Below are positions 34,217 through 46,096 of a stretch of DNA of 64,000 nucleotides, one piece after another; position 1 is the stretch's first letter, and each line of letters opens with the position of its first letter. Source of the DNA: Siphonodentalium dalli (lineage: Eukaryota; Mollusca; Scaphopoda; Gadilida; Siphonodentaliidae); the NCBI GenBank assembly GCA_032622095.1, contig CP136065.1:218530151-218594150 (forward strand). The letters are read 5' to 3'. The position numbers and the translations under genes are program-made. The notes beneath the pieces are model-generated. The model was not told where the DNA came from. It saw only the letters and a list, made by a program, of their open reading frames with translations, and ran no database searches.

Positions 34217-35165
34217 TCCATGTGAAGAAATTGTCTCGGGCTGGTCAAGAAAAACGGTGAGTAAATGCCTTTAAAATTAATCTACCTATGTGTTAGTGTG
34301 CGTAGTGTGTTGGGACAATATTAGTCTAAATCGGTGCGTGCTAAATTGATGTCAACGTGTCCACAATTAATGTAAAAGAGGAAAGTTATTGCAAAATCCT
34401 GAAATTGCACGCAAATTGACCCAATATATAATGTTATCACGTGCAAATCTGAACAATTCATGACGTTCAGGTGTCACCGGGATCCCTGTCATTGAAATAT
34501 AAGCAACACAACCACCGCCAAGCAACCAGTTTCCATTAATTCGAATATTTAGCATTATCAACGAGTAACGAGGACCCGTTATCCTGTAACGTTGGACGCG
34601 CTTTAGAAATCACATTGAGTAACCGCGGACGCGAATATTCCGACAAACAATTTATTTAAAAACATGAATGTTTTGAATGTATATAAGGAATCACATGTTT
34701 ATGTGTTTTACCATTATTTGTCGCATTGTTAACCATCTGTTTCGCAGCAACTTTTAAACAGACGAAACGTTGTCATGAGACTTGGGTGCTTCCTCTCACC
34801 ATTATTCTGTTTCTCGTTGCACAACTAAGAGTGTATATGAATGTTTGCTATCGATAGACATGTGGCTGTGTGGATTTCGGACCCTAGCCGTCGGCGAGAT
34901 ATTATCACTCAAGCTAATATGGGACCCCTGATGCAAATTACACGTGTGTGGAGATCACTAACCCATGCCAGCAGGCATGTTGTGGTGCTGAAACAGTAAA
35001 TTTGTTGTTGAACATTTCAGGCCTTATAGAATGTCCAAACCATATAAGACTTGTTAAGTTATCGATTTATTAAAACCAGTGTGAGATTTGAGATATTAGA
35101 TGGAAAATTCCAAGGGGTCGCAAATGAAATACAGTCTAATGCTTGCATTCTCTTATTCTACAGGA

Positions 35166-35993
35166 ATGGACGAGATAACAACTACCCCATTCCGATGTTA
35201 CACCTGCAAACTAACATTCACCACTTTGGCTGACACGGTTGACCATGCCACCACATCACACCGAACACGGAACTCAATCCCAACAATAAAACAGGAAAGT
35301 TTGTATATAAAAAAATAAGCCACCCAGGAATAATTCCATCGGATAACAGCAAAGAAATAATATTATTCAGCGACAATAACATCATTCACCGACATAAAAA
35401 TGCTATAAAGAAAAGAAAAATTACAACGAACAAACAGGACCATCAGTATGAAATAAACAACATCTACGACCATAAGACCACCAATAATAGCAGCACAAAC
35501 AGCAACAACAACGTCGACAACGTCAACAGTGGCAACAACACCAGCCCTGATAAAGAACCAGAGTCACTGGATTTCGACACCTTCCGTATGCAGCTTGATA
35601 ACGTAATACAAACATTATATCGCCGACTGACTGAGTGTGGACACTCAAAAATCTTTAAAGTTTTTTGTCAACTAATAGCATGGGGAACATTTCCAACGAA
35701 AAGCGTAGCATACAACCTTCTACTGGACGTTGTCCGTTGGTTCCAGTGCTCCAATACATCTCAGATGAAATATCCGGATACATCACTGAAATTCTGGCAG
35801 ACTGCATGGATATCGCCTTTTTCGTGGCAAATTTCTGAGGTTGATGTCTGGGTGTAGGGGGTCTCGGTGCATTTTAGACAACCCTGACGATAAGGATCTG
35901 TATCACACACTTCTATCAGAGAACATTATGGTGGTGGCCAGATCTGTGAGCACTGAATTCGTCACTCGACCGGAAACGTTTATGACAAGATAG
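35166..35993 (+). pseudogene. Broken C2H2 zinc-finger protein gene inside the 3.6-kb transposon
   Basis: I chose ATG at 35166, just after a polypyrimidine tract ending TTCTACAG, a plausible 3' splice site, so an upstream exon may exist. About 12 residues in is a C2H2 finger (FRCYTCKLTF, then H..TTSH). The frame breaks in a 7-A run at 35309-35315; the next frame reads on through an asparagine-rich linker to FRMQLDNVIQTLYRRL and VAYNLLLDVVRWF. A second shift near 35800 leads to GYRLFRGKFLRLMSG and a stop at 35993. From memory, the VVRWF..LFRGKFLRFMSG region resembles an uncharacterised family common in molluscs and cnidarians; I cannot name it. No DDE catalytic triad was seen. Two frameshifts make it a pseudogene unless they are sequencing errors. 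Confidence 0.6.
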
Positions 35994-36157
35994 TTATACA
36001 CTACATTGGCTTGTCTTTTATATGAGAAAGTGAGTGTTGCCGTAATGATTGCAGGTTTATACATTTCTTCCACATTCGTGGCACTGTTGGTTACCAGCAC
36101 CAGAAGGCGGTGTCACCGGGAAGCTAGGCTGTCATCGAATGCTGGCTGTTTCGGCAC

Positions 36158-36875
36158 CTGGACGTTTCGGCACCTGCTAATTTTCGGACCAACGAAATTA
36201 AAGACTAAATTTGTTTTGTTTTTATTCTTTATTTCAATAAAATGTGATAAAACATGTAACATGGAAATAAAAAAAACATGGTAACGATGGTGAACGTATA
36301 AAGTGCACAAGTCATACAAGGAACGAATACTGAATGGAATAGCACTGTTAGCACAACATTATATGAACATGCATGTATTAATATCTCCAGGTGTGGATAT
36401 ACAAGCCGACAGAAGCTTTCAGGAAAAGAGCGTTCCATATTAGTCTATTCCTGATATGGTATAAATAAAGAGCGTTTATTTGAAAACAGTATTTGTCAGA
36501 GCGAATAAATGAGTTTTCTTCTCTGTTTTTTTTTGTATTCTTTGAATAAATATTATCAATCATCTTAAACACGGCTTATGACCAGTGGAAAGAACAACCT
36601 TGAATCGGGTACCCCGGAAAACGCTGTCGAATGGCCTGCCACATTCCAGCCTCGATCGAAGTCTAAGACAAATCGATCGAGTCTGATGTTCGATGGTACA
36701 TCGTTTGTCTGTGGCTCGGAGCACTGAATATCAGTCATCTCGTCTGCTTGTCTCGGTGCAGTGGATGTCGATCTGAGAGAATCCATGGGCGTTGGCCTCT
36801 AGAAAGGTCGAACCGTCCAAAAAAACCTGGGCCGAAGCAAGCAAGTGCAGAAAATTCAGGTGCCGAAACGTCCAG
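36158..36875. repeat. Nested 19-bp inverted repeat pair
   Basis: CTGGACGTTTCGGCACCTG at 36158-36176 is matched exactly in inverse at 36857-36875, and the left copy is preceded by a further partial repeat (TTTCGGCACCTG). The pair may delimit a 718-bp element nested in the transposon. Within it, 36395-36500 holds a reversed piece of family F (GAGCGTTCCATATTAGTC, GAGCGTTTATTTG). Confidence 0.7.
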
Positions 36876-37728
36876 AAAACCAGGTTCCTACTTCCAGGAA
36901 TTCGTCTTCAATAGGCACTAATATTTCTCCGCCTGCAAATGAAAAATAGGAATTTATAAATAACAAGACGCGCCGTCTCATTCATGGCTATTGTTTATGT
37001 ATGGGGTGCAAATGTAATTTTGAGAACTTTTAGGAGTGTTTGGTTTGTTTCAAGGGGGTACAGTTGGAAAAATCCAGATCGACATGCATCACCCGCCTCA
37101 AAGGAGACGATAAGGACACGCCCCGGTGTGTTATAGTATATTTCCCAATATGTTGAGCAAAAATAAAATCTGATTATTAATTGGACATATCCTAAATATT
37201 TTACCTTTATTGTTTTTCAAACATGACCATATATGCCCATGACATATCATGTGAATTTAAATAATTATGAGGGAAAAAAACGCGTCCGTCGTTACAAATT
37301 TTCGCGTCCAGTTACTTTCCCACAGAAAATTCAACGGGTCCTCGTTACTACCAAAGTTGCTGGAAACGCGAATAAAAGTCCATTTTACTTGCATCTATAG
37401 CAATCCTGAAATCTCTACGGTATGTTATATATGTGAACAGTACACACATCATCCGGCATGACAACATATAATAGAGAGGAGGTTTCGTATTTCTGAATTT
37501 TCATTAGTTATTTGAACATATTTTCTTCGATAAATCGAAACCTCATAGTTTAGTGTCACAAATGATGCTAAAATATCTAATCCAGCATGACATAACAAGT
37601 TGTAATTGGAGAACCAACTATTGTTAACGATAATAATAGAACAAAATCGTCTGCTGAAACCGACAAGGTATTATAACGATCTGTGGGTACCTACCTGAAG
37701 TCATCGCTCGTGGAAAGCATGAGGGACT

Positions 37729-37781
37729 AGTCGCGTCCGTCGTTACTTATCCGGGTCCTCGTTACACGGATGACCAGCGTG
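37729..37781 (-). repeat. Right 53-bp TIR
   Basis: Exact inverse of 34164-34216 and followed directly by AAGAC, the duplicated target. Confidence 0.95.
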
Positions 37782-37786
37782 AAGAC

Positions 37787-38534
37787 TGTTGGTTATTGTC
37801 GAGAGGCGAGTATTTTAGTGAAATTAACCATTATATCATTGACGCTGTGTGCGCCATCCGATTGAGATGTGTACTATACGAAGTAGCTTGTCGATTTCAT
37901 CATGTTCATTTCATTCATAAAATGTCATCATGTCGATTTTAACGAAACTCGACGAACAACGTCATCATGTAGCTTTCACTATCGACCGAATTCGCGATAA
38001 CCTTAATGTATCTTCTGCTTTGTTCATAAGTATGTGTTCCTTGTGAATTCATGGAAATAGAAGAATGTCAAAGGATTATCAGATTCGCGTATGTAATATT
38101 AGGATAATTTGAACGCGATATAACGTTTGCAAGCATCACAAATTTCGATGTCGATACCAACATTGTCTCCCGCCCTGCCAGAGTGATTGATATTTTCCCA
38201 TTGCACGCACGATTTATATTTTAGGCCATTCCAATGCAAATAGTTGACAATCCTTAATATGTCATAATTATGTTCTCAATAAAATGTAAACCGCCGCTGT
38301 GAATTAACTTCACTCTGCATAATTCCGATAGTAACTTCCCTCATTTTGGAACGCCGGTAACTGACAGACACACATGTTTATTTCCGATGACGACATTAAT
38401 GCTTTAAGCCCACCGATCTACTGTGCGACAAAAGTGCTCGCAAAATTTCAAAACAGCAGTGTCGTATTAGATAATAATTGGTGACGTCACAAAATCATAT
38501 ATCAATATCTGTATTTGCGAATGTCTGTCTGTCT
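37787..38534. other. Region with no recognised feature
   Basis: Unique AT-rich sequence. A partial direct repeat around ATCATGT..TTTCA occurs near 37897-37975. No gene. Confidence 0.45.
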
Positions 38535-40000
38535 GTGTTCTATAGAAATTCACAGGGGACAATCTAGATGGCACCAAAGGGATCTACTAGGGGTAACTTT
38601 TTACGAGAAACACAATGGTGCGGGTTAGGATTTTCTAAAGTGACGCCTTTGTTGTCAGGGACAGAAAGGGGAGGGGTAGAATTTTTTGTCGCCGATTGCC
38701 ACGAAACTTATATATAATCATCCCCATGATATAAGGAATCTGATGATGTGGTTTAAATATGTCAACAGTGGCGCCATTCGAGTCAGGGATCCACGAAAGG
38801 GGAGAGGGGCACCAAAATTGATAAACTAAGTTTAGAGCCGAGGGACCATCTAGATGGCACCAAACGGGTCTACTAGGGGTAACTTTTTACGAGAAAGATA
38901 ATGGTGTGGGTTAGAATTTTCTAAAGTGACGCCGTTGTCAGGGGCAGAAAAAGGGGAGGGGCAGAAAAAATGTTTGTCGCCGATTGCCACGAAACTTATA
39001 TATAATCATTCTCATGATATGAGAAATCTAATGGTGTTGTTTAAATATATAAAAAGTGGCGCCATTCACGCCAGGGATGCACGAAAGGGGAGAGGGGCGC
39101 CAAAAGGATAAAACTAATTTTAGCGCCGATTTCCACTAAATTGTTATATATTATTCTCCATGATACAAGTACTCTAATTGTGCCATTTAAAGGGTCCAAA
39201 TTGCTGTAGTTTGGATGAAAGATTGTGGGAGGGGCACTCAATTTGATAAGAATGGGTTTAGTCGCCGATTGCCACCACACTTATACAATATCATCCCCAT
39301 GATATGAGGAGTCTACTGTTGTGGCTTAAATCTGTCAAGAATGGCGTCATTCAAGTCAGGAGTGAACTGAAAGGCAAAGGGGCACCAAAATTGATACGCA
39401 ATAATTTTAGCGCCAATTTCCACTAAAGTGATACGCATTATTATCCATAATACGAGGAGTCTGATCGTGTGATTTAAAGACACCATGTTGGTGCTGTTTT
39501 GGTGTGAGATGGGGGTGGGCACTAAATTTGATAACAATTTATTTAGTCGCCGATTAGTACCAAACTTATCAATAATCATCTCCATGATATCAGGAGTCTA
39601 ATTGTGTGGTTTGAGGATGTCACAAGCTGTCACAAGTGGAGCCATTCAAGTCAGGATGCATAGACGGTGAGAGGAACACACAAAAAAAGATGAATAATAT
39701 GTTTAATGCCGATTTCCACCAGATTGATACATAATTTCTCCGCGATACGTGAAATCTAATCGTGTGGTTTAGATACGCCAAATTGGTGCCGTTTGGATGA
39801 GAGATATGGGGGCCCTAAATTTGATACGAATTTGTATACTCGCCAATTTTCACCAATTTATATATTTTTTTATTATATTTCCATAAAATGAGTCCAAGTG
39901 TATGGTTTAATGATGACAAATAGGGACGGGAGGTTTACAAAAACTGATAAAAAATATGTTTAGTGGCATTTACCAACAAATTCATACATGTTCTTCTCAA
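38535..40000. repeat. Decayed satellite of about 145/290-bp units
   Basis: About ten degenerate monomers. Landmarks are GTCGCCGATTGCCACGAAAC, CATCCCCATGATAT..GGA.TCT, GTGGTTTAAATATGTCA and GGCGCCATTC.AGTCAGG. The first two units also share ATCTAGATGGCACCAAA and CTACTAGGGGTAAC. Divergence rises from left to right. ORFs here are chance frames through monomers. Confidence 0.85.
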
Positions 40001-41051
40001 ATGATACGAGGAATCAAATCAAGCTTGTTAAAAACGTATAATGAGCTAACAAAACAGATACATAGAACAAAGCATTAAACATATATTTCTCATTTTATTT
40101 AACAGATACAGATATCTTGTAAACTGAGAGACATCGAACCGTCAGGGGATTGCATATTAGAATGGATCATGTATATATATAACACAATTGAGTCTGTTCC
40201 ATTCAATTTAGTTTCCACACAAAAAAAATGCAATGAACCACTCAAAATCGCGCACTGTGTCGGGCACATGTAGCTGATATACATGCATTGCAACATTTCT
40301 TTTAAACTGAGAATATTTCGCCAACAGATAGCGCCTGGACATTTCTTTAAAACATCTGTATCTTAACGGAGATATGTTAGCCAGATGTCCTCAAAATCTT
40401 AGACTAACCAAATAGATTGATGGATACATCTCTATATACTTAAAGGCTAAAACCCAATTGTCGTCTTTAAATTTTGCGAACTATTGTGTTTATGATGTTC
40501 ATGTTTCATGTCATAACGTCTGACGTATATGCAGAAAATAAATAAATTCTTCTTTATTGGTGGAACGGATTAATCGCGATAAACAAAATGACAATTGACA
40601 AGGTGAGCCACTACTTACATAACATATGTAAGAATAATGTTTTGTGATGCTATTTGAATATACAATTTATGAGAATACGTATTCCCACTAAATATCAACA
40701 ACATGCTGAGGGTTTCACATCACTTTAACCTGGGCAACGCCGGGTAACCCTGCTAGTAGTCTATATACGACCCAAAGCGTCCGGCTTTTGTTCGTTATGA
40801 ACTGGTCATGTTGAATGTATATCCGCGTATATGTATGTAATGTATTCACAGGATGTAATCGATACAATCCGATTCCTCTTTTGATGTCCGGTTCGGCATT
40901 ATATCGTCGATAGCACAAAATACGATGCTTTCGAAAGTCTTGCTCTCTATCTCAAGAAAGTTATTGAATCAGACTTTATGGCGCATTAGTTGGAATGGCT
41001 TTTCGTCACAAGAACGCACCAACAATGATCGGATTTCCAGACAATAGTATA
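40001..41051. other. Region with a solitary Helitron-like 3' end
   Basis: At 40729-40756, CCTGGGCAACGCCGGG forms a perfect short hairpin followed 8 nt later by CTAG and T, the arrangement of a Helitron 3' terminus. The 5' end was not located. Nothing else is recognised. Confidence 0.4.
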
Positions 41052-41195
41052 AAGGTCTTTGTGGACCCATTTTTTTCATACAAAATGTTGCATCAATATG
41101 AATGAACGGTTGCTGTGGTTACTAATATAAGTGAACGGACTCTGGATAGCTGCTTTGGGCATAACATATTTTTAAATTGGGTCCACAAAGACCTT
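41052..41195. mobile_element. 144-bp MITE-like element
   Basis: An 18-bp perfect TIR, AAGGTCTTTGTGGACCCA, with its inverse TGGGTCCACAAAGACCTT at 41178-41195. No clear TSD. Confidence 0.7.
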
Positions 41196-42084
41196 AAGCT
41201 TCACAATGTTACTGGGTGTATAAAACTAATCAGGTTCTGTTGATGAAACACTCGTAAAAAATGTTGTCTCGCATTTCAAGTATGTGATTCACAATAGAAC
41301 CACCATAATTAGAATGTATAAGTATAAAACAAGCGTAATACTGTAAGATTATTGCAGTCGAAAAGACGCACCCAAAGTGGAAATTGATATGAACGCTGTC
41401 AATCAGTGATCAAGTGGTGTCATGAATTCGTCGCTTTTGATTGGCTTGTGAACAGTGTACACGCACTGATCAACCGATCGCTCCACTGTGGCAGCAGGTG
41501 TTCTAGAAATATGAACTGAGACACGTGTTGTTAGTTTCACTGAAACTACACTTATTTGCAACTGTTAGCTCGATCGAGTCTTGTTGATTTTTCTAGGTAC
41601 TTATGCACCTAATAACTGGTGGGTAATTAGCAGTAAATTTAATGGCAGAGCAGTACTAACTGAAGGAGTTTTATGCAGCATCGGAATCCCCGTTTATATG
41701 GCAAAATGAATCGAATAGTTTGTATGTACATTTTAGGCAGGCGTATATAGGCGTGGTCAAATGGCACGATGCTAGTGTGAGTGCTGTCATTAAAATTCAG
41801 AAGTAATCAAGAAATTTAGGTTATCGAGAAATAACTTTAATGGCTAAATATGTGACAACCAAAGGTTTATAGTATTCTGTGGATTGACAGCTTATGATCA
41901 AATTATATCTAAATATGAACTCCGATAACAGTTATCTTCGCCATTAACATGAGAGATTTGCGATCCCAAACTCGGAAAGTTTATGCTGAATGTTAGCGAG
42001 TGCAGGTCGTTGTATTTTGTATCGCGAATAGCAATTTACAACAGATATTAAACACAAAATGAAGCCCATGTAACAACATTGAAT
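41196..42084. other. Region with no recognised feature
   Basis: No supported gene or repeat pair was found. Confidence 0.5.
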
Positions 42085-42244
42085 GGGCAGTGTGTTGTGT
42101 GGTGGTACAGTAAGATGGGCAGTGTGTTGTGTGGTGGTACAGTAAGATGTGCAGTGTGTTGTGTGGTGGTACATTAAGATGGGCAGTGTGTTGTTTGGTG
42201 GTACAGTAAGATGGGCAGTGTGTTGTTTGGTGGTACAGTAAGAT
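42085..42244. repeat. 32-bp tandem repeat, 5 units
   Basis: Units begin GGGCAGTGTGTTGTGTGG at 42085, 42117, 42149, 42181 and 42213, with few variants. The array ends exactly where the 279-bp direct repeat starts. The minus-strand Y/H/T-rich ORFs are translations of the repeat. Confidence 0.95.
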
Positions 42245-42523
42245 GTATAACGTGTATAATATGTTCACGTTGTCCGTAGTGTGACCGTGAAAGTTGATGC
42301 ATTTGTTTTCAATTATTTGTTTACATTGAGAAGGGAGTGTACATTTTTTACAACTTTATTTGTGTACGTCGCCTCGTTTTAACTATGGGAATTGTACATG
42401 ATGTGTACGATTAACACAATTAACTGATAAGCTACACACTATGATATAGAGACCAAAATATAACTAGTAATCAACAGAAAACCGACTCGCCACTTCAAAT
42501 GTTCTGGTTACAAAACGTCAAAC
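42245..42523 (+). repeat. 279-bp direct repeat, left copy (putative long TSD)
   Basis: Nearly identical to 50444-50722 in the same orientation; I count about four substitutions past the first few bases. It starts at GTATAACGTGTA and ends CAAAACGTCAAAC. The next base begins LINE-1 coding sequence. Together with the right copy it brackets the LINE pair. It lacks LTR-type TG..CA ends and contains no LINE sequence. Confidence 0.9.
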
Positions 42524-43550
42524 GCCATTGCGAAGCAGGTCAATTCCGCCTCTTCTGTGTCGACAAAAATGAGGAACAACTTTTTCAATATCATGGGTAA
42601 CAAACTTATGAAATCCACTACACCCATCACCATGACAAATGTCCTCAAAACTGTTGTTCTACCGAGAGCTCTCTACCATTATGAACAAAGCCGCCAGAAC
42701 ATGTCTCAAATACGCACAATCCCTCCCAAAACGAGCGTCAACTAGGCTATCGCTAGGTCTTCTTGGATTTCTACCAATTGAATATCAACTGCATATCAAA
42801 AAACTTTGCTTTATGGGACGTCTTATCCATCTACCGTTCGGCCATCAATTACCATTACGACTGTTTGTCCTGAAAGCACACCTCTACAGACTATACAGTC
42901 GCTCCAGTGGTTTTGTACAGGAAATGTTCTCCATATTAGCCAAATACGATCTTTTGAACTATTTGAACGACTACCTGGACATTGGGGTCTTCCCAAAACT
43001 GTCAACGTGGATAACTCTTGTGAAGGCAGCTGTCAGGGGAACGTTCATTTCCTCGTGGCAGACCAAAGTTTCGTCCGATCCATCCTTGCGAATTCTGTGG
43101 AAAGTTCACCCTAATCCCCTATCAAACTGGGCAGTCTGGAAACTTCTCCATGGAAACGCTCACATGTTGAAATATCTCAAAAACTTAGTACTGCTTCTCA
43201 ACAGGACTACCTATGCCAACAATTTAGTGTGTCATCTCTGCAGCGAAGTGTACTCGAACGAAATCGACCACGCCTTGTTCCATACTTGCTCTTCTCCAGC
43301 CGCACTCATTATTAGAAACTCTTTTTGGGAAGGGATTATCTCTCGTTTCGGCATACCCGAATATTTTCACCTTGCGTCGTTAGCCAGAGATGACCTGGTA
43401 GCAACCCTTCTCGGAAGTTCTCTGGAAACCCTAACAGAACACATATCTCACTGCCTCGAGGAACTAGTACTATATTCTGCGAAGTTCCTGTACGTTCTCA
43501 GCACAATGATAAGGAATGGCGTACAGCAACCCGTGTCTCGTCCATTGTAA
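42524..43550 (+). pseudogene. LINE-1 ORF2 C-terminal fragment
   Basis: The reading frame is open from the first base after the direct repeat (AKQVNSASS, then TPITMTNVLKTVVLPRALY). It shifts frame near 42665-42690 to continue as CLKYAQSLPKRASTRLSLG and on to the stop at 43550. This is the thumb and C-terminal region that follows RT motifs in LINE ORF2. A C-x2-C-x9-H zinc-knuckle-like motif (CHLCSEVYSNEIDH) is at about 43231-43275. The EN domain and RT catalytic motifs are absent, so it is a 5'-truncated dead copy. It is diverged from LINE-2, indicating different source elements. Confidence 0.75.
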
Positions 43551-43805
43551 TTATCTTCTCAACACCCACGCATGTTGTAACGACTAACTGTCATATCTGT
43601 TGGACAAATCAGATTTTCCTGCAACAAAAGCTGTTGTGAACATTCAAATGCATAATTATATGCTTCACTCTCGTGGTTTCCAACACCTCTCCATACTTGT
43701 ACATAACGGCCCACCACATTGTTCAGGGGAGCCCACTTTAATCCAACTGTATTTATATGTCATGTGTATCGATCTCTCCTATACTTGGAGGTAATAAAGA
43801 TATCT
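42524..43805 (+). mobile_element. LINE-1: 5'-truncated LINE fragment
   Basis: Begins at the end of the left direct repeat within the post-RT region of a LINE ORF2 and continues through the stop at 43550 and a 3' UTR of about 250 bp. It ends near TTGGAGGTAATAAAGATAT at 43783. That end resembles the 3' ends of LINE-2 and LINE-3. (LINE-1 is a label for this window, not the mammalian family.). Confidence 0.75.
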
Positions 43806-44027
43806 CCCTCTACCCTGTGTAATGTCGCCATATTTATCCACCTGTTCATATTGATTGTCTGTCATTGTTTCGCCGAAATTGGACAATGGCACACCCAACA
43901 CCTCTGGCCAGATAGGTGTGATAAACAATCAATATAGACTGTATCCAGTGGTTAATTGATCAATCGCCACTCAAATGACGTCGACGTGACTCCTGGGTCG
44001 ACCAATTAACACATCTAACTATCAGTC

Positions 44028-45992
44028 ATGGATAATATTCTAACTGAAACAGATGCCATCCTCAATATGCACTCTCTGTGTACCGTCACGATAGTGCCGA
44101 CGAATCATGATATCTCAAGTATGGAATCAAAATCACCTGACCACACTTACGCTCAAAGTCAGGCACCAAAGACTTTTACAAACGCATTCAATTGTTTCAC
44201 TACGAGTATGCAAACTGATAGCAGCATCGACAAAGACATTAAGTTTTATATCATGTTAATGATGGAGTTCATATACAATACGCCAAAGGACGCGTTGGTA
44301 GCCAAACTCCTATACTCGACAAAGGAAGATGAATCAAAACTAGATGCGATGCGACTGACATTGTTTGATGAAATAAAGAAACTTAAAATTGTTAATGTAG
44401 CTCATGGCGCAATTATGAAACGGAGAATTCAAACTAAAACCCCCGAAACTGTGTCCAAAAAGCTGGCAACTGACATCTACCACCTCTTCTATTGTCTGCT
44501 TGAAGAGAAAGTTGAATGTATTACGCATATGTTGAGTGTACCGCGTACCAGAAGCCAACAACAGAGCCAGGCTAAACCCGACTCCACGCATACAGGTCTA
44601 CCGGATAAAGCATGCAATGTGGAACGTAAGTCAGCGAATACTGACCCCACACACGATGTGCACAGTGATATCGGAATTCGAGCGAATATAACGCTTCTGC
44701 AGCAGTCAAAGGACAAAATGCAAACACATATTGATAACATCTCGTCCGACCTATCAGCTAGAGTTAGCACCAATGAAGTTAACCAACAAGATATTATTCG
44801 AAGACTCGAAGCAGTTGAACATTTAACATATACACACGGCCTTGCGGTGGAGCGCATCGAGAGCGATAAATGCAATGGTGTTGCGAAACTGAAGGCAGAC
44901 ATAAAAACAATGAAACAAGATATCTCAACAATCCTGGAAAAGTGTGAACAATTTTTAAACTAAGTCAACTCAACCAAAGGGTCAATAGCTTCAATTGGTG
45001 GGAGAATTAAAACTATTGAAGAAATCCACACAAAGAACAACTCGAAATGCAAATCGAACTCGCATAAACCATCTGATAAGTGTGATTGTGAACACCTCTG
45101 CACAGAGAATCTAAAAGCGGATATGCAAAGTTTCGTCGGCCATATATATGGTGAACTCAACAAATTCGCACACTTGACGTGGAACACTATCCACGCTAAC
45201 CGTTCACAAAACCCACCGGAAACCAGAGAATATCCACGATCACCTCCAGTTAGTGCTGTAGACATTCAGCTAGTTGGCACCAGTGACCAACCGTCTCCCA
45301 TACCCAGTGCTTCAAAGTTCTGTCCACAGGAAACGTCCACACCTAGTTCCTCTCATGTTAAACACACATATAAAGAGCCGACAAACAAACAATTAGGCAA
45401 GAAGAACAACTCTATTAACCATGTGCGGCAATCAAATCAAGACACAAACGTTGTTAATCAACAATACAAGTATGATCTTCGTGATATTCCTGTAGATGAT
45501 TGTGACGATACCCACCAGAGTGTCACAGAAGACACATATCTCGCCAATAAACGGAACAAGATGAAGTCAAATAACCATGGTGCTAACGACGACCATTCAA
45601 ACCACAACAAACGCACTGCGCGAAATAATGACTCGTTCAAAAACACTTCTTATTCCAGATTCTATCAGAAGTCAAACGACGGCCCTATTCAAACCGCGCG
45701 AGTGTTCCTCGGTAACCTCGATGTAAAAGTTGACGCCTGTGTGCTCTCAGATTATCTCGATGACTTTGAAGTGCGGCATTCAGTTGTACGAATCCTGCAA
45801 GGTGGAAAAGCTGACGGTCCTGTGTCGGCAAGAATAAATATCCACGTCGAAGATGTTGATGAAGTACTTAAGAAAGGTTTCTGGCCAATTGCAGTATTAT
45901 GTAGACCATGGCTCTCCAAACGTTCATTTGACGATAGGCGTTCATCCATGAACTACGGATCAAATGGCCGTACACAGCGTCGTGATCGCTAA
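44028..45992 (+). pseudogene. LINE-2 ORF1, interrupted by one TAA
   Basis: Two open stretches, 44028-44963 (311 codons) and 44964-45992, lie in the same frame and are separated only by TAA at 44961-44963, so ORF1 would be about 654 residues. The first part has no domain I recognise until a heptad-rich region near residues 220-310, a likely coiled coil for trimerisation. The second part has a basic, asparagine-rich linker and ends in a fold resembling an RNA-binding (RRM-like) domain (ARVFLGNLDVKV, RINIHVEDVDEVLKKG). By family knowledge ORF1 proteins bind LINE RNA. The stop may be a mutation, a read-through site or a sequencing error. A second ATG at 45123 could start a separate product. Confidence 0.75.
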
Positions 45993-46096
45993 TTATTATA
46001 CACGTGCATATATGTATTGTACTCAATGCTAGTAATGTCTAGTCGTAGGAAATGTCACATATATAGGTCCTCTCACTGCTAAATTTGTGTAACATA

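Larger units (their letters stand above)
34164..37781 (+). mobile_element. 3.6-kb TIR transposon with 5-bp TSD and broken Zn-finger gene
   Basis: The terminal 53 bp at 34164-34216 and 37729-37781 are exact inverse copies (outer end CACGCTGGTCATCCG). AAGAC flanks both ends (34159-34163 and 37782-37786). Subterminal inverted blocks at 34563-34643 and 37271-37351 reuse two TIR motifs, GTAACGAGGACCCG and CGGACGCG. CAC termini with a 5-bp TSD suggest Transib/RAG-like mobilisation, but no RAG1-like transposase was recognised. The only coding remnant is the C2H2 protein at 35166-35993. Perfect TIRs imply recent activity or constraint, although the gene is broken. Confidence 0.85.
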
